A DNA stretch of 64,000 nucleotides from Pseudomonas rhizosphaerae (GTDB lineage: Bacteria > Pseudomonadota > Gammaproteobacteria > Pseudomonadales > Pseudomonadaceae): positions 682,001 through 746,000 of the forward strand of contig NZ_CP009533.1 in the NCBI RefSeq assembly GCF_000761155.1, given 5' to 3'. A model generated the notes under the pieces. The model saw only the letters and a list, made by a program, of their open reading frames with translations. It had not been told where the DNA came from and made no database searches. Position 1 is the first letter of the stretch, and each line of letters opens with the position of its first letter. Below are positions 11,089 through 19,244 of the stretch, piece by piece. The position numbers and the translations under genes were made by a program.

Positions 11089-11301
11089 TCAAGCCTCGGC
11101 TTGAACCTCGTCAGCCTGCAGGCCTTTCTGGCCCTGCACGGACACGAAGGTGACCTTCTGGCCTTCCTTCAGGCTCTTGAAGCCGTTGCCTTGAATGGCA
11201 CGGAAGTGAACGAACAGGTCTGGACCGCTTTCAGGCGTAATGAAACCGAAACCTTTTTCGTCGTTGAACCACTTGACGGTACCGCTTTGACGAGTCGACA
11301 T
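11089..11301 (-). CDS. Cold-shock domain protein (CspA family)
   Basis: This 70-residue single-domain protein carries the RNP1 and RNP2 nucleic-acid-binding motifs (KGFGFIT and LFVHF) in [20 protein letters not shown]. It binds single-stranded nucleic acid as an RNA chaperone or antiterminator. AAGGA lies 9 bases before the ATG. Its own terminator follows at 11041. I cannot tell from sequence whether it is cold-induced or constitutive; the P. putida genome encodes several such proteins. Confidence 0.95.
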   Translation of the reverse strand: MSTRQSGTVKWFNDEKGFGFITPESGPDLFVHFRAIQGNGFKSLKEGQKVTFVSVQGQKGLQADEVQAEA

Positions 11302-11485
11302 AGCTTAATTTCCTTGAAACCTAGAAGTAATAACAGCGTCTTTCACATGAAAGAGTACTGGGCTGATTTGCAGGAAAGTTAAGAGACGTCGAACGGGTTG
11401 TAGCAATGATCAGCGCTACTGCCCAGGTCACGATCCAAGCGACCCATGCAAACACAGTGGACAAACTTTACGCTAACTTCAGCGA

Positions 11486-11512
11486 GAAAAACAAGCCCTG
11501 ACAAGGGCCGCT
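11486..11512 (-). terminator. Candidate terminator of the gcvHPT transcript
   Basis: On the minus strand, GCCCT-TGTC-AGGGC forms a five-pair stem with a four-base loop, followed by TTGTTTTTC. It lies about 230 bases beyond the gcvT stop and before the cold-shock gene promoter. The stem is short, so confidence is limited. Confidence 0.4.
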
Positions 11513-11636
11513 TTTCAACCTTTTCTTGCCGCTTTTCGGCCCGTATCCGGGGCTTTGCTCCAGTATCGTGCACAAGAGGCTTACACTTGGCGCCGGTGCA
11601 TTCAGGCAGCGGAAATAGAGCGCGGAAGAGTGTTGG

Positions 11637-11671
11637 AACTATGACGCTTTATTAGCACGTCATAGTTTTTA
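11637..11671 (+). terminator. Orphan terminator-like hairpin on the plus strand
   Basis: Perfect 10-base arms AACTATGACG (11637-11646) and CGTCATAGTT (11658-11667) with an 11-base AT-rich loop lead into TTTTTA on the plus strand. No plus-strand gene precedes it. Confidence 0.5.
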
Positions 11672-11737
11672 TCTACCAGAGATGTCATCAACCCACGTTG
11701 GCGTTTTGTCAGCATGGGCCGATGTCATCCGCCTCGT

Positions 11738-12862
11738 TCACCCGCGGTAATAGCGTTGCGCTACGAACGGCATCTTGGCAACTTTCATGAGCACGGGTTT
11801 GCCGCGCACGATGGCATGCAATGGGCTATCCAGAGCGGCAGCATTGGCGTCTACATAGCCCATGGCAACCGGTGCGTCCAATGTAGGGCCGAAACCGCCA
11901 CTGCATACGCGACCGACTTCCACCCCTTGGGCATCGATGATCTGCGCGCCTTCACGCACGGGGGTGCGCTCTTGGGGCAGCAGACCGACGCGCTTGTGCG
12001 CAACGCCTTCGCGTTGCTGGGCAAAGATGACCTCGGCGCCCGGGAAGCCGCCAGCACGCGCACCGTCGGCGCGGCGTGACTTGGAGATAGCCCAGAGCAA
12101 ACTGGCCTCAACGGGCGATGTATCGCTGCCCATGTCATGGCCATACAGGCACAGGCCTGCTTCGAGTCGCAGCGAATCACGCGCACCCAGACCGATTGGT
12201 TCGACTTCGGGCTCGGCCAACAAGGCACGCGCAAGCGCTTGTGCATCGGCGTTCGGTACGGAAATCTCGAAACCGTCTTCGCCGGTATAGCCGGAGCGAC
12301 TGACGTAGCATTCCACGCCCAGCAGCTTCACGGTGGCGAATTGCATGAACGTCATGTCGGCTACTTCAGGCGCCAGGCGCGCCAGCACCGTGACCGCCGC
12401 CGGGCCTTGCAGCGCGAGCAGCGCCCTTGAATCGAACAGGGGTTCGATCTGGCAGTGGCCACTCAGATGCTTTTGCAGGTGAGCCAGATCCTGATCCTTG
12501 CATGCGGCGTTGACCACCAACATCAAAGTGTCATGGCCCAGATTGGCCACCATCAGGTCGTCGAGAATGCCACCCTGCTCATTGGTGAACATGGCGTAGC
12601 GCTGCATGCCCACCGGCAGGTCGATGATGTCCACCGGTACCAGTGTCTCCAGCGCCTTGGCAGCCTCTGCGCCGGTCAGGCGAATCTGGCCCATGTGCGA
12701 CACGTCGAACAGCCCGGCCTGGGCACGCGTGTGGCGGTGCTCCTTCATCACGCCCAGCGGGTATTGCACCGGCATGTCGTAGCCGGCGAAGGGCACCATG
12801 CGCGCACCCAGTTCCAGATGAAGTGCGTGCAACGGTGTTTTTTGCAGAAGGGTGTCAGACAT
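11738..12862 (-). CDS. gcvT: Glycine cleavage system aminomethyltransferase (T protein)
   Basis: This 374-residue tetrahydrofolate-dependent enzyme releases ammonia from the aminomethyl group on lipoyl-GcvH and yields 5,10-methylene-THF. It opens MSDTLLQKTPLHALHLELGARMVPFAGYDMPVQY and contains the folate-binding stretch GYTGEDGFEISVP and the late LCLYGHDMGSDTSPVEASL. AAGGA lies 9 bases before the ATG at 12862. It is the last gene of gcvH-gcvP-gcvT. P. putida also has a second gcv set elsewhere, so this is one of two possible copies. Confidence 0.95.
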   Translation of the reverse strand: MSDTLLQKTPLHALHLELGARMVPFAGYDMPVQYPLGVMKEHRHTRAQAGLFDVSHMGQIRLTGAEAAKALETLVPVDIIDLPVGMQRYAMFTNEQGGILDDLMVANLGHDTLMLVVNAACKDQDLAHLQKHLSGHCQIEPLFDSRALLALQGPAAVTVLARLAPEVADMTFMQFATVKLLGVECYVSRSGYTGEDGFEISVPNADAQALARALLAEPEVEPIGLGARDSLRLEAGLCLYGHDMGSDTSPVEASLLWAISKSRRADGARAGGFPGAEVIFAQQREGVAHKRVGLLPQERTPVREGAQIIDAQGVEVGRVCSGGFGPTLDAPVAMGYVDANAAALDSPLHAIVRGKPVLMKVAKMPFVAQRYYRG

Positions 12863-12917
12863 TTGCGGTTCCTTGCGTAACAGGGCGCGCGGCAATCAAG
12901 GCCGCGCGCCGCCGTCA

Positions 12918-15779
12918 TCACGCTTGCTGATAGGCTTCGATGGAAGGGCAGGCACACACCAGGTTGCGGTCGCCGAAAACGTTGTCGACCCGGCCAACCG
13001 GTGGCCAGTACTTGTTTTCCAGCAAGGTCGGCAGCGGGTAGACCGCCTGCTCGCGGCTGTAGGCGTGAGTCCATTCGCCGACCAGCTCGGCGGCCGTGTG
13101 CGGCGCGTTCTTCAATGGGTTGTCGTCGCGGTCCAGAAGGCCTTCCTCGACTGCGCGGATCTCTTCGCGGATCTGGATCATGGCGTTGCAGAAGCGGTCG
13201 AGTTCTTCCATCGATTCGCTTTCGGTCGGCTCGATCATCAGGGTACCCGCCACCGGGAACGACATGGTCGGTGCGTGGAAGCCGAAGTCGATCAGACGCT
13301 TGGCAACGTCGTCGACGCTGATGCCGCTGCTGTCCTTGAGCGGGCGCACGTCGAGGATGCACTCGTGGGCCACCAGGCCGTTGCTGCCGGCGTAGAGGAT
13401 CGGGTAGTGCTGCTCCAGGCGCCGGGCGATGTAGTTGGCGTTGAGGATGGCCACCTGGGAGGCGCGCTTGAGGCCGTCGCCGCCCATCATGCGGATGTAC
13501 ATCCAGGTGATCGGCAGGATGCTGGCGCTGCCGAACGGCGCTGCGCAGACAGCGCCTTCCTTGCGTTCCAGCGCAGCATGGCCGGGCAGGAACGGGGCCA
13601 GGTGCGCTTTCACGCCGATTGGGCCGACACCCGGGCCGCCACCGCCATGGGGAATGCAGAAGGTCTTGTGCAGGTTCAGGTGGGAGACATCGCCGCCGAA
13701 CTTGCCCGGTGCGCACAGGCCGACCATGGCGTTCATGTTGGCGCCATCGATGTACACCTGGCCGCCATGGTCATGAATGATCGCGCAGATCTCGCGGATG
13801 CCTTCCTCGAACACGCCGTGGGTAGACGGGTAGGTAATCATCAAGGCCGCCAGCTTGTCGCTGTGCTCGATGGCTTTGGCGCGCAGGTCCTCGATATCGA
13901 CGTTGCCACGTGCGTCACACGCGGTGACCACTACACGCATCCCGGCCATGTGCGCGGTCGCTGGGTTGGTGCCGTGGGCCGAAGATGGAATCAGGCAGAT
14001 GTCGCGATGCTCGTCGCCACGGCTCTGGTGATAGGCGCGAATGGCCAGCAGCCCGGCGTATTCACCCTGGGAACCGGCATTGGGCTGCAGGGACACGGAA
14101 TCGTAACCTGTGGCGGCGCACAGCATGCTTTCCAGCTCGTCGGTCAGCAGCTGATAGCCCTTGCTCTGCGCAGCCGGTGCGAAAGGGTGCAACTGGCCGA
14201 ACTCGGCCCAGGTCACCGGGATCATCTCGCTGGCGGCATTGAGCTTCATGGTGCAGGAGCCCAGCGGGATCATGGTGCGATCCAGGGCCAGGTCCTTGTC
14301 GGCCAGGCGGCGCAGGTAGCGCATCAGCTCGGTTTCCGAGTGATAGCGGTTGAAGACCGGGTGTTGCAGGATCGCCGACTCACGCAACAGTGACTTGGGC
14401 AGCTGATCGGTGACTTCGTCGGCCAGGGTCTGGAATACCACCTGGGTGCTTTCGCTGTGGAACAGCGCGAACAGCGCTTCCACATCGGCCTGCCGGGTGG
14501 TCTCGTCCAGCGAGATACCCACGCGCTGGGCGTCGACTTCGCGCAGGTTGATACCGGCCGCGCGGGCTTGCTCGTGCAGGCGCTCGGTCGCGGCGCCGGT
14601 GGCGAGGGTCAAAGTGTCGAAGAAATGCTGCTGCTCGACGCGCACGCCCAACTGGGTCAGGCCACGTGCCAGGATGGCGGTGAGCTGGTGGGTGCGCCGG
14701 GCGATCTGGATCAAGCCGGCCGGGCCGTGGTAGACGGCGTACATGCTGGCGATGTTGGCCAGCAGGACCTGGGCCGTGCAGATGTTGCTGGTGGCCTTCT
14801 CGCGGCGGATATGCTGCTCGCGGGTCTGCATGGCCAAGCGCAGGGCGCTCTTGCCGTGGCGGTCCACCGAGACACCGACCAGACGGCCGGGCATGTCGCG
14901 CTTGAAGCTGTCGCGCGTAGAAAAATACGCCGCGTGTGGACCGCCAAAACCCAGTGGCACGCCGAAACGCTGGGCGCTGCCGATGGCCACGTCGGCGCCG
15001 AACTCGCCCGGCGGGCTGAGCAGGGTCAAGGCCAGCAGGTCGGCGGCCACGGCCACCAGTGCGTTGCCGGCGTGGAAGCGCTCGACCAGCTCACGGTAAT
15101 CGAAAATGTCGCCGTTGCTGGCGGGATACTGCAGCAGAGCCCCGAAGAAACCATCGGTGTCGGCCAACTCGTGCTCGTCGCCGACGACCACCTCGATGCC
15201 TAGGGGCTCGGCGCGGGTGATCAGCACGGCCAGGGTCTGCGGATGGCAGTGGCTGGAAGCGAAGAAGCGCTGGCTGCTCTTGTTCTTGCTCAGGCGTTTG
15301 CAGAAGGTCATGGCTTCGGCGGCAGCGGTGGCCTCATCCAGCAGCGAAGCATTGGCAATCGGCAGGCCGGTCAGGTCGCTGATCAGGGTCTGGAAGTTCA
15401 GCAGCGCTTCCAGGCGGCCCTGGGAGATTTCAGGCTGATACGGCGTGTAGGCCGTGTACCACGCTGGGTTCTCCAGCAGGTTGCGCAGGATCGGCGCCGG
15501 CGTGTGGGTGTTGTAATAGCCCTGTCCGATGTAGTACTTGAACAGCTGGTTCTGCTGGGCAATGGCCTTGATTGCAGCCAAAGCGTCGGCTTCGCTTTGC
15601 CCGGCAGACAGGCCAAGCACGCTGGTGCCCTTGATGCTTTCGGGTATGACGCTGGCGCTCAGCGCATCCAGGCTGTCGAACCCCAGAAAGTCGAGCATGG
15701 CTTGCTCATCTACCGGGCCAGGGCCGATGTGGCGAGCGATGAATTCGTTGTCGGTATGCAGTGCAATGGCGCGAGTCAT
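12918..15779 (-). CDS. gcvP: Glycine dehydrogenase (decarboxylating), P protein
   Basis: This 953-residue PLP enzyme decarboxylates glycine and loads the aminomethyl group on the lipoyl arm of GcvH. It has the single-chain (fused alpha/beta) form. The PLP-binding lysine motif [19 protein letters not shown] is intact in the C-terminal half. GAGGA precedes the ATG at 15779. It lies 9 bases after the gcvH stop and is followed by gcvT after 55 bases, so the three form one operon. Length matches the family. Confidence 0.97.
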   Translation of the reverse strand: MTRAIALHTDNEFIARHIGPGPVDEQAMLDFLGFDSLDALSASVIPESIKGTSVLGLSAGQSEADALAAIKAIAQQNQLFKYYIGQGYYNTHTPAPILRNLLENPAWYTAYTPYQPEISQGRLEALLNFQTLISDLTGLPIANASLLDEATAAAEAMTFCKRLSKNKSSQRFFASSHCHPQTLAVLITRAEPLGIEVVVGDEHELADTDGFFGALLQYPASNGDIFDYRELVERFHAGNALVAVAADLLALTLLSPPGEFGADVAIGSAQRFGVPLGFGGPHAAYFSTRDSFKRDMPGRLVGVSVDRHGKSALRLAMQTREQHIRREKATSNICTAQVLLANIASMYAVYHGPAGLIQIARRTHQLTAILARGLTQLGVRVEQQHFFDTLTLATGAATERLHEQARAAGINLREVDAQRVGISLDETTRQADVEALFALFHSESTQVVFQTLADEVTDQLPKSLLRESAILQHPVFNRYHSETELMRYLRRLADKDLALDRTMIPLGSCTMKLNAASEMIPVTWAEFGQLHPFAPAAQSKGYQLLTDELESMLCAATGYDSVSLQPNAGSQGEYAGLLAIRAYHQSRGDEHRDICLIPSSAHGTNPATAHMAGMRVVVTACDARGNVDIEDLRAKAIEHSDKLAALMITYPSTHGVFEEGIREICAIIHDHGGQVYIDGANMNAMVGLCAPGKFGGDVSHLNLHKTFCIPHGGGGPGVGPIGVKAHLAPFLPGHAALERKEGAVCAAPFGSASILPITWMYIRMMGGDGLKRASQVAILNANYIARRLEQHYPILYAGSNGLVAHECILDVRPLKDSSGISVDDVAKRLIDFGFHAPTMSFPVAGTLMIEPTESESMEELDRFCNAMIQIREEIRAVEEGLLDRDDNPLKNAPHTAAELVGEWTHAYSREQAVYPLPTLLENKYWPPVGRVDNVFGDRNLVCACPSIEAYQQA

Positions 15780-15788
15780 GGTCGGTCC

Positions 15789-16166
15789 TCAGCCTTGGGC
15801 GGCGATCAGGTTGTCGTAGGCGGGCTGGTCGAGCAAGGCGCGAACCTGTTCGAGGTCATCGGGGATGAAACGGAAGAACCAGCCCTGTGCCAGCGGGTCC
15901 TGGTTGACCAGCTCCGGGGCGGCGTCGAGCGCTGCGTTGACTTCGACGATCTCGCCGTCGAGCGGCATGTTGATGCTGCTGGCAGCCTTCACCGATTCCA
16001 GCACCGAAACCTCGGCATCGCGCGCGTGGCGGGCCAGTTCGGGCAACTGCACGAACACCACGTCGCCCAAGGCGTTCTGGGCGAAAGGGGTGATGCCGAC
16101 TGTGACGCTGCCGTCGGCCTCGAGGCGCAGCCATTCGTGTTCGACGGTGAAACGCAACTCGCTCAT
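15789..16166 (-). CDS. gcvH: Glycine cleavage system H protein
   Basis: This 125-residue lipoyl carrier protein shuttles the aminomethyl group between P, T and L proteins. The lipoylated lysine is K60 in SVLESVKAASSINMPLDG, and the N-terminal FTVEHEWLRLE pattern is typical. GGAG lies 6 bases before the ATG. It is the first gene of the operon, and a sigma-54 promoter match lies 44-59 bases upstream. Confidence 0.96.
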   Translation of the reverse strand: MSELRFTVEHEWLRLEADGSVTVGITPFAQNALGDVVFVQLPELARHARDAEVSVLESVKAASSINMPLDGEIVEVNAALDAAPELVNQDPLAQGWFFRFIPDDLEQVRALLDQPAYDNLIAAQG

Positions 16167-16209
16167 GGAAACTCCGCAATGATTTGGGGTTCAGCAATGG
16201 CGGTTACTT

Positions 16210-16225
16210 AGCAAGATGGCTGCCA
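16210..16225 (-). promoter_or_regulatory. Sigma-54 promoter of gcvHPT (predicted)
   Basis: On the minus strand the sequence reads TGGCAG-N5-TTGCT, with the required GG-N10-GC spacing, against the consensus TGGCAC-N5-TTGCW (one mismatch). Transcription would start near 16199, leaving a leader of about 33 bases before gcvH. The activator gene immediately upstream has an intact GAFTGA loop. Confidence 0.75.
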
Positions 16226-16290
16226 GATTTCCCAAAGCCACAGGTTGCAAGGGCTTCAGGCAGATAACCCAAATTCAGAAGCGAAGTGAC

Positions 16291-16308
16291 TGTAACGAAA
16301 ACGCTACG
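16291..16308. promoter_or_regulatory. Candidate GcsR/TyrR-type activator site
   Basis: TGTAACG-N4-CGCTACG is an 18-base dyad centred about 100 bases upstream of the predicted gcvH start of transcription. I recall TGTAACG-N4-CGTTCCG as the reported recognition sequence of the P. aeruginosa glycine-cleavage activator GcsR. The left half matches that exactly and the right half with two changes. Confidence 0.6.
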
Positions 16309-16339
16309 AACTACCCTAGCCCGTTCATCGGGATTGCTC

Positions 16340-16430
16340 CTGTAGCAGCGGCGCAAGCCGCGTCGGCGGCAAACGTGGTCTGTCGAATGCACCTCGGCAC
16401 GCCCGGACGCGGCTTGCGCCGCTGCTACAG
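16340..16430. repeat. Inverted repeat with 25-base perfect arms
   Basis: CTGTAGCAGCGGCGCAAGCC begins the left arm (16340-16364), and its exact complement occupies 16406-16430. The arms flank about 41 bases. This is a second REP family (GCAGCGGCGCAAGCCGC), distinct from the GGAGCGGTC type. It lies between gcsR and gcvH. Confidence 0.75.
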
Positions 16431-16448
16431 GTGCCCAATTGATGATGG

Positions 16449-16485
16449 TGTATTGGATTGCGTACGATGTATTGAAATCGATACA
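16449..16485. promoter_or_regulatory. Two adjacent TyrR-like dyads
   Basis: TGTATTG-N4-GCGTACG (16449-16466) and TGTATTG-N4-CGATACA (16468-16485) lie side by side with the 18-base TGTA-N10-TAC(A/G) architecture of TyrR/PhhR boxes. They are near the 3' end of gcsR, about 270 bases upstream of the predicted gcvH transcription start. That is distant but possible for a sigma-54 enhancer. Confidence 0.4.
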
Positions 16486-16504
16486 GTGCAGATCGTGTGA
16501 CGCG

Positions 16505-18013
16505 TCAGGATGCGCTACCAATGCCGTATTTGCGTAGCCGGTTGGCAATGGCCGTATGTGATGTCTGCAGTCGACTCGCTAACTGGCGACTGGAGGGATA
16601 GCTGGGATACAGCTTTTCCAACAGCGCTTTTTCATAGGCGCCCACTGCCTGCTCCAGACTGACCACCTCGCCGTCGTTGCGGTGGGGCACGCGGGTACCG
16701 GCGATGTCCAGATCGGCGATATCCACCGTATTGCTTTCGCAAACCGCAGCCGCGCGAAAGATCACGTTCTGCAGTTGACGGACATTGCCCGGCCAACGAT
16801 TGCCCAGCAAGGCAGGATAGGTATTGGCCGTCAGTCGGCACATCGGTCGCTGAATCTGGGTGCAGGCCTGTTGCATGAAGTAACGTGCCAGCAGCAGGAT
16901 GTCTTCGCCGCGCTCGCGCAGCGGAGGCACATTCAAGTTGAGCACGTTGAGGCGGTAGAACAGGTCTTCCCGAAACGCCCCTTCTGCCACCATCTGCTCG
17001 AGATTGCGGTGGGTGGCGCTGAGGATGCGCACGTTGACCTTGACCTCACGGTCGCCGCCAACGCGACGGAAACTGCCGTCGTTGAGAAAACGCAGCAGCT
17101 TGGCCTGCAGATACGGCGACATTTCACCGATCTCGTCGAGGAACACCGTGCCTTGGTGCGCCAGCTCCATCAGCCCCGGCTTGCCGCCACGCTGGGCGCC
17201 CGTGAAGGCGCCGGGGGCGTAGCCGAACAGCTCGCTCTCGGCGAGGTTCTCCGGTAGCGCGGCGCAGTTGAGGGCCAGGAACGGCGCGCCGTGGCGTGCG
17301 CTGACAGCATGGCAGGCACGTGCCACCAGTTCCTTGCCGGTGCCGGTTTCGCCCTGGATCAGCAGGGGTGCATCCAGGGCCGCGACCCGCTGCGCCCGCG
17401 CCTTGAGCGCCCGGATGGGTGCGGAATCACCCAGCAGCGAGTCGAATCCCTCGGCATGGTCGTGGTGCAGGGCGGCCAGGCGCTCGCCCATGCGGTTGGG
17501 CGGGTAGAGTGTCAGCAAGGCGCCAGCGTCGGTGATCGGAGTGGCATCGAGCAACAGCGTCTGGCCATTCAGGTTGACCTCGCGCAGTGGCAGGCGGAAC
17601 CCCTGTTCCAGCAATGCACCGAGCAGAGCAGGGTCGGCGAACAGGTCGGCCACCGACTGCCCAGCCGGCTCGCGGCCATACAGCTCGACCAAGGCCGGGT
17701 TGGCCAGCAGAACATTGCCGGCACTGTCCAGCGCCAGTACCGGATCGGCCATGGCAGCCAGCAAGGCTTCGAGTTGCAAGTGCCGGCGCTGTCCCGGAAG
17801 AATGTCGACCACACGTACATCTTCCACGCCTCGCACCCGGAACAGTGCGTCGTGCAGCTCTTCCAGCACCAGCGGGCTGAGTGTCGGTGCATCGATGTAG
17901 ACGTTGGGCGGGACCATCTCGACGGCATCGAGGTTGAGATTGCGGGCACCGAGCAGGGCCAGCACTTCCTGGGTGATACCGACACGGTCGATGAAGCTGA
18001 CGTGGATACGCAT
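16505..18013 (-). CDS. gcsR: TyrR-type sigma-54 activator, GcsR-like
   Basis: This 502-residue regulator has an N-terminal ACT-like domain (residues about 1-75, MRIHVSFIDRVGITQEVLAL), a PAS domain (about 78-140), an AAA+ module with Walker A GETGTGKE (221-228) and GAFTGA (268-273), and a TyrR-type C-terminal helix-turn-helix (SSRQLASRLQTSHTAIANRL). Unlike E. coli TyrR it keeps GAFTGA, so it should activate sigma-54 polymerase. Its place directly upstream of gcvHPT, with matching sites between, suggests it senses glycine like GcsR of P. aeruginosa. PhhR, the phenylalanine regulator, is the alternative. The chosen ATG at 18013 is the normal family start, although its ribosome binding site is weak. 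Confidence 0.85.
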   Translation of the reverse strand: MRIHVSFIDRVGITQEVLALLGARNLNLDAVEMVPPNVYIDAPTLSPLVLEELHDALFRVRGVEDVRVVDILPGQRRHLQLEALLAAMADPVLALDSAGNVLLANPALVELYGREPAGQSVADLFADPALLGALLEQGFRLPLREVNLNGQTLLLDATPITDAGALLTLYPPNRMGERLAALHHDHAEGFDSLLGDSAPIRALKARAQRVAALDAPLLIQGETGTGKELVARACHAVSARHGAPFLALNCAALPENLAESELFGYAPGAFTGAQRGGKPGLMELAHQGTVFLDEIGEMSPYLQAKLLRFLNDGSFRRVGGDREVKVNVRILSATHRNLEQMVAEGAFREDLFYRLNVLNLNVPPLRERGEDILLLARYFMQQACTQIQRPMCRLTANTYPALLGNRWPGNVRQLQNVIFRAAAVCESNTVDIADLDIAGTRVPHRNDGEVVSLEQAVGAYEKALLEKLYPSYPSSRQLASRLQTSHTAIANRLRKYGIGSAS

Positions 18014-18091
18014 GGGGCTCGAGCATTCTGGACAGCGGAGAAGGGCAGTATGCCCTGCCATGGCGCAAAGCTGTAGCGCCGGCGCGGCGGT

Positions 18092-18493
18092 TCAGCGCTG
18101 TGGGGAGATGCGTTCGGGGCGTGACCAGATCCACAGGTTGACCAGCACCATGCCGGCGATGGCCGCGTACACCGGCCAATGCTGCTTGAGGGTGAACCAC
18201 ATCACCAGCGAGCAGATCACCATGCTGGCGGTTGCACTGACCTTGGCCCGGCGAGTGATCACCTTGCCATTGCGCCAGTTATGCAGCATGGGGCCGAACA
18301 GCTTGTGGTTTTCCAGCCAGGCGCTCAGCCGTGGCGAGCTTTTGGTCGCCGCCCAGGCGGCCAGCAGGATGAACTCGGTGGTGGGCAACCCCGGCACCAC
18401 GATGGCGATCAGCCCGATGATCAGGCTGGTATAGGCCAGCAGGCCGTAAAGCACGCGGGCCAGCTTTGAGGGGAGCGGGCGAGGGTTGTCCAT
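18092..18493 (-). CDS. DUF454 (YbaN-like) inner-membrane protein
   Basis: This protein of about 133 residues has an N-terminal hydrophobic hairpin (LLAYTSLIIGLIAIVVPGLPTTEFILLAAWA), the conserved SSPRLSAWLENHKLFGPMLHNWRNG motif, and a C-terminal pair of membrane helices. This is the DUF454/YbaN pattern, of unknown function. Starts at 18493, 18502 and a TTG at 18517 overlapping the hemO stop are possible; I chose 18493 because GGA lies 6 bases upstream. It is coupled to heme oxygenase on the same strand. Confidence 0.82.
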   Translation of the reverse strand: MDNPRPLPSKLARVLYGLLAYTSLIIGLIAIVVPGLPTTEFILLAAWAATKSSPRLSAWLENHKLFGPMLHNWRNGKVITRRAKVSATASMVICSLVMWFTLKQHWPVYAAIAGMVLVNLWIWSRPERISPQR

Positions 18494-18513
18494 GAGTTCC
18501 ATACAGTCGGGTT

Positions 18514-19131
18514 TCAAGCCGACGCCGTTTCCCTGTGATCGGCGTAGGTGTGTTGCAGCAGCACCTGCAAGCGTGCGAACGCGTCGTTGGCTGCCTGGTC
18601 AGCTTCGGCTTCTTCTCCCGCGCTGAAAGGCAGGGCATCGAATATCGCGTTGAAGGCTTTCCAGCCTTTGCCACGTCCGCCTTCGGGTTCGGCCAGATGG
18701 CGCGCACCGAAACTTTCGGTGTAGCCCAAGGCATTGGCCCGCTTGATCAGGATTGCGGCGCCGAGTTTAGACCCTTCGGAGACGCGAAGCCAGGTAAGCG
18801 CCGTAGCTCGGCTGGGCTCACTGAGGGCGCCCGGGACGGGTTGCGGAATGGCCACGCCAAGGTCGATCAGGTCGGCCTTGGCAGCCTCGGCGCGGCAACG
18901 CCCGGGGAGGTCGGGGAACAAGGCGATCAGGGCGGGATCGTTGTACAGGGGCTGCAGCTCGGACTGGAACAGGTACTGCATCTGCAGAAAACGCGCATAG
19001 CTTTCCGGCGTATCGAAGGGTGCGTAACGGGCCACGGTGTTTTCCAGGCTGTCATGCAGCGTCTGGCTGATCGCGCGCAAGCGAGCGGAGCGCAGTGGGG
19101 CCTGGTCCTGAGGGTGCTCGGTAACGGTCAT
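18514..19131 (-). CDS. hemO: Biliverdin-producing heme oxygenase (HemO/PigA type)
   Basis: This 205-residue cytoplasmic enzyme opens heme to biliverdin, CO and iron. The proximal heme ligand is H26 in TLHDSLENTVARYAPF, matching the Pseudomonas HemO pattern, and the distal helix region reads ALTWLRVSEGSKLGAAIL. AAGGA lies 8 bases before the ATG. It lies downstream of the TonB heme-receptor gene on the same strand, past a terminator-like hairpin, and next to the DUF454 gene. This links uptake to iron release. Regulation by iron is expected, but I saw no Fur box immediately before this gene. Confidence 0.92.
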   Translation of the reverse strand: MTVTEHPQDQAPLRSARLRAISQTLHDSLENTVARYAPFDTPESYARFLQMQYLFQSELQPLYNDPALIALFPDLPGRCRAEAAKADLIDLGVAIPQPVPGALSEPSRATALTWLRVSEGSKLGAAILIKRANALGYTESFGARHLAEPEGGRGKGWKAFNAIFDALPFSAGEEAEADQAANDAFARLQVLLQHTYADHRETASA

Positions 19132-19193
19132 TGCGAGTTCCTTGAAAAATACGGTGCTGTGTAGACAAGACGAGTCAACCGACAGCGGACCGT

Positions 19194-19235
19194 AAAAAAA
19201 TCCTACCGCAGGGGCAGCGGTTGTCTGCCCCTACA
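19194..19235 (-). terminator. Terminator-like hairpin after the heme receptor gene
   Basis: On the minus strand a GGGGCAG/CTGCCCC stem is followed about 10 bases later by seven T residues. The distance to the T-run is longer than ideal. It could reduce read-through from the receptor gene into hemO. Confidence 0.55.
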
Positions 19236-19244
19236 GTGCCATTA

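Larger units (their letters stand above)
11302..11737. other. Intergenic region between the csp and gcvT genes
   Basis: This 436-base region contains the leader and promoter of the minus-strand cold-shock gene, a probable terminator for the gcvHPT transcript (11486-11512) and an unexplained hairpin followed by T residues on the plus strand (11637-11671). Small open frames here have no ribosome binding site or recognisable product. Confidence 0.5.
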
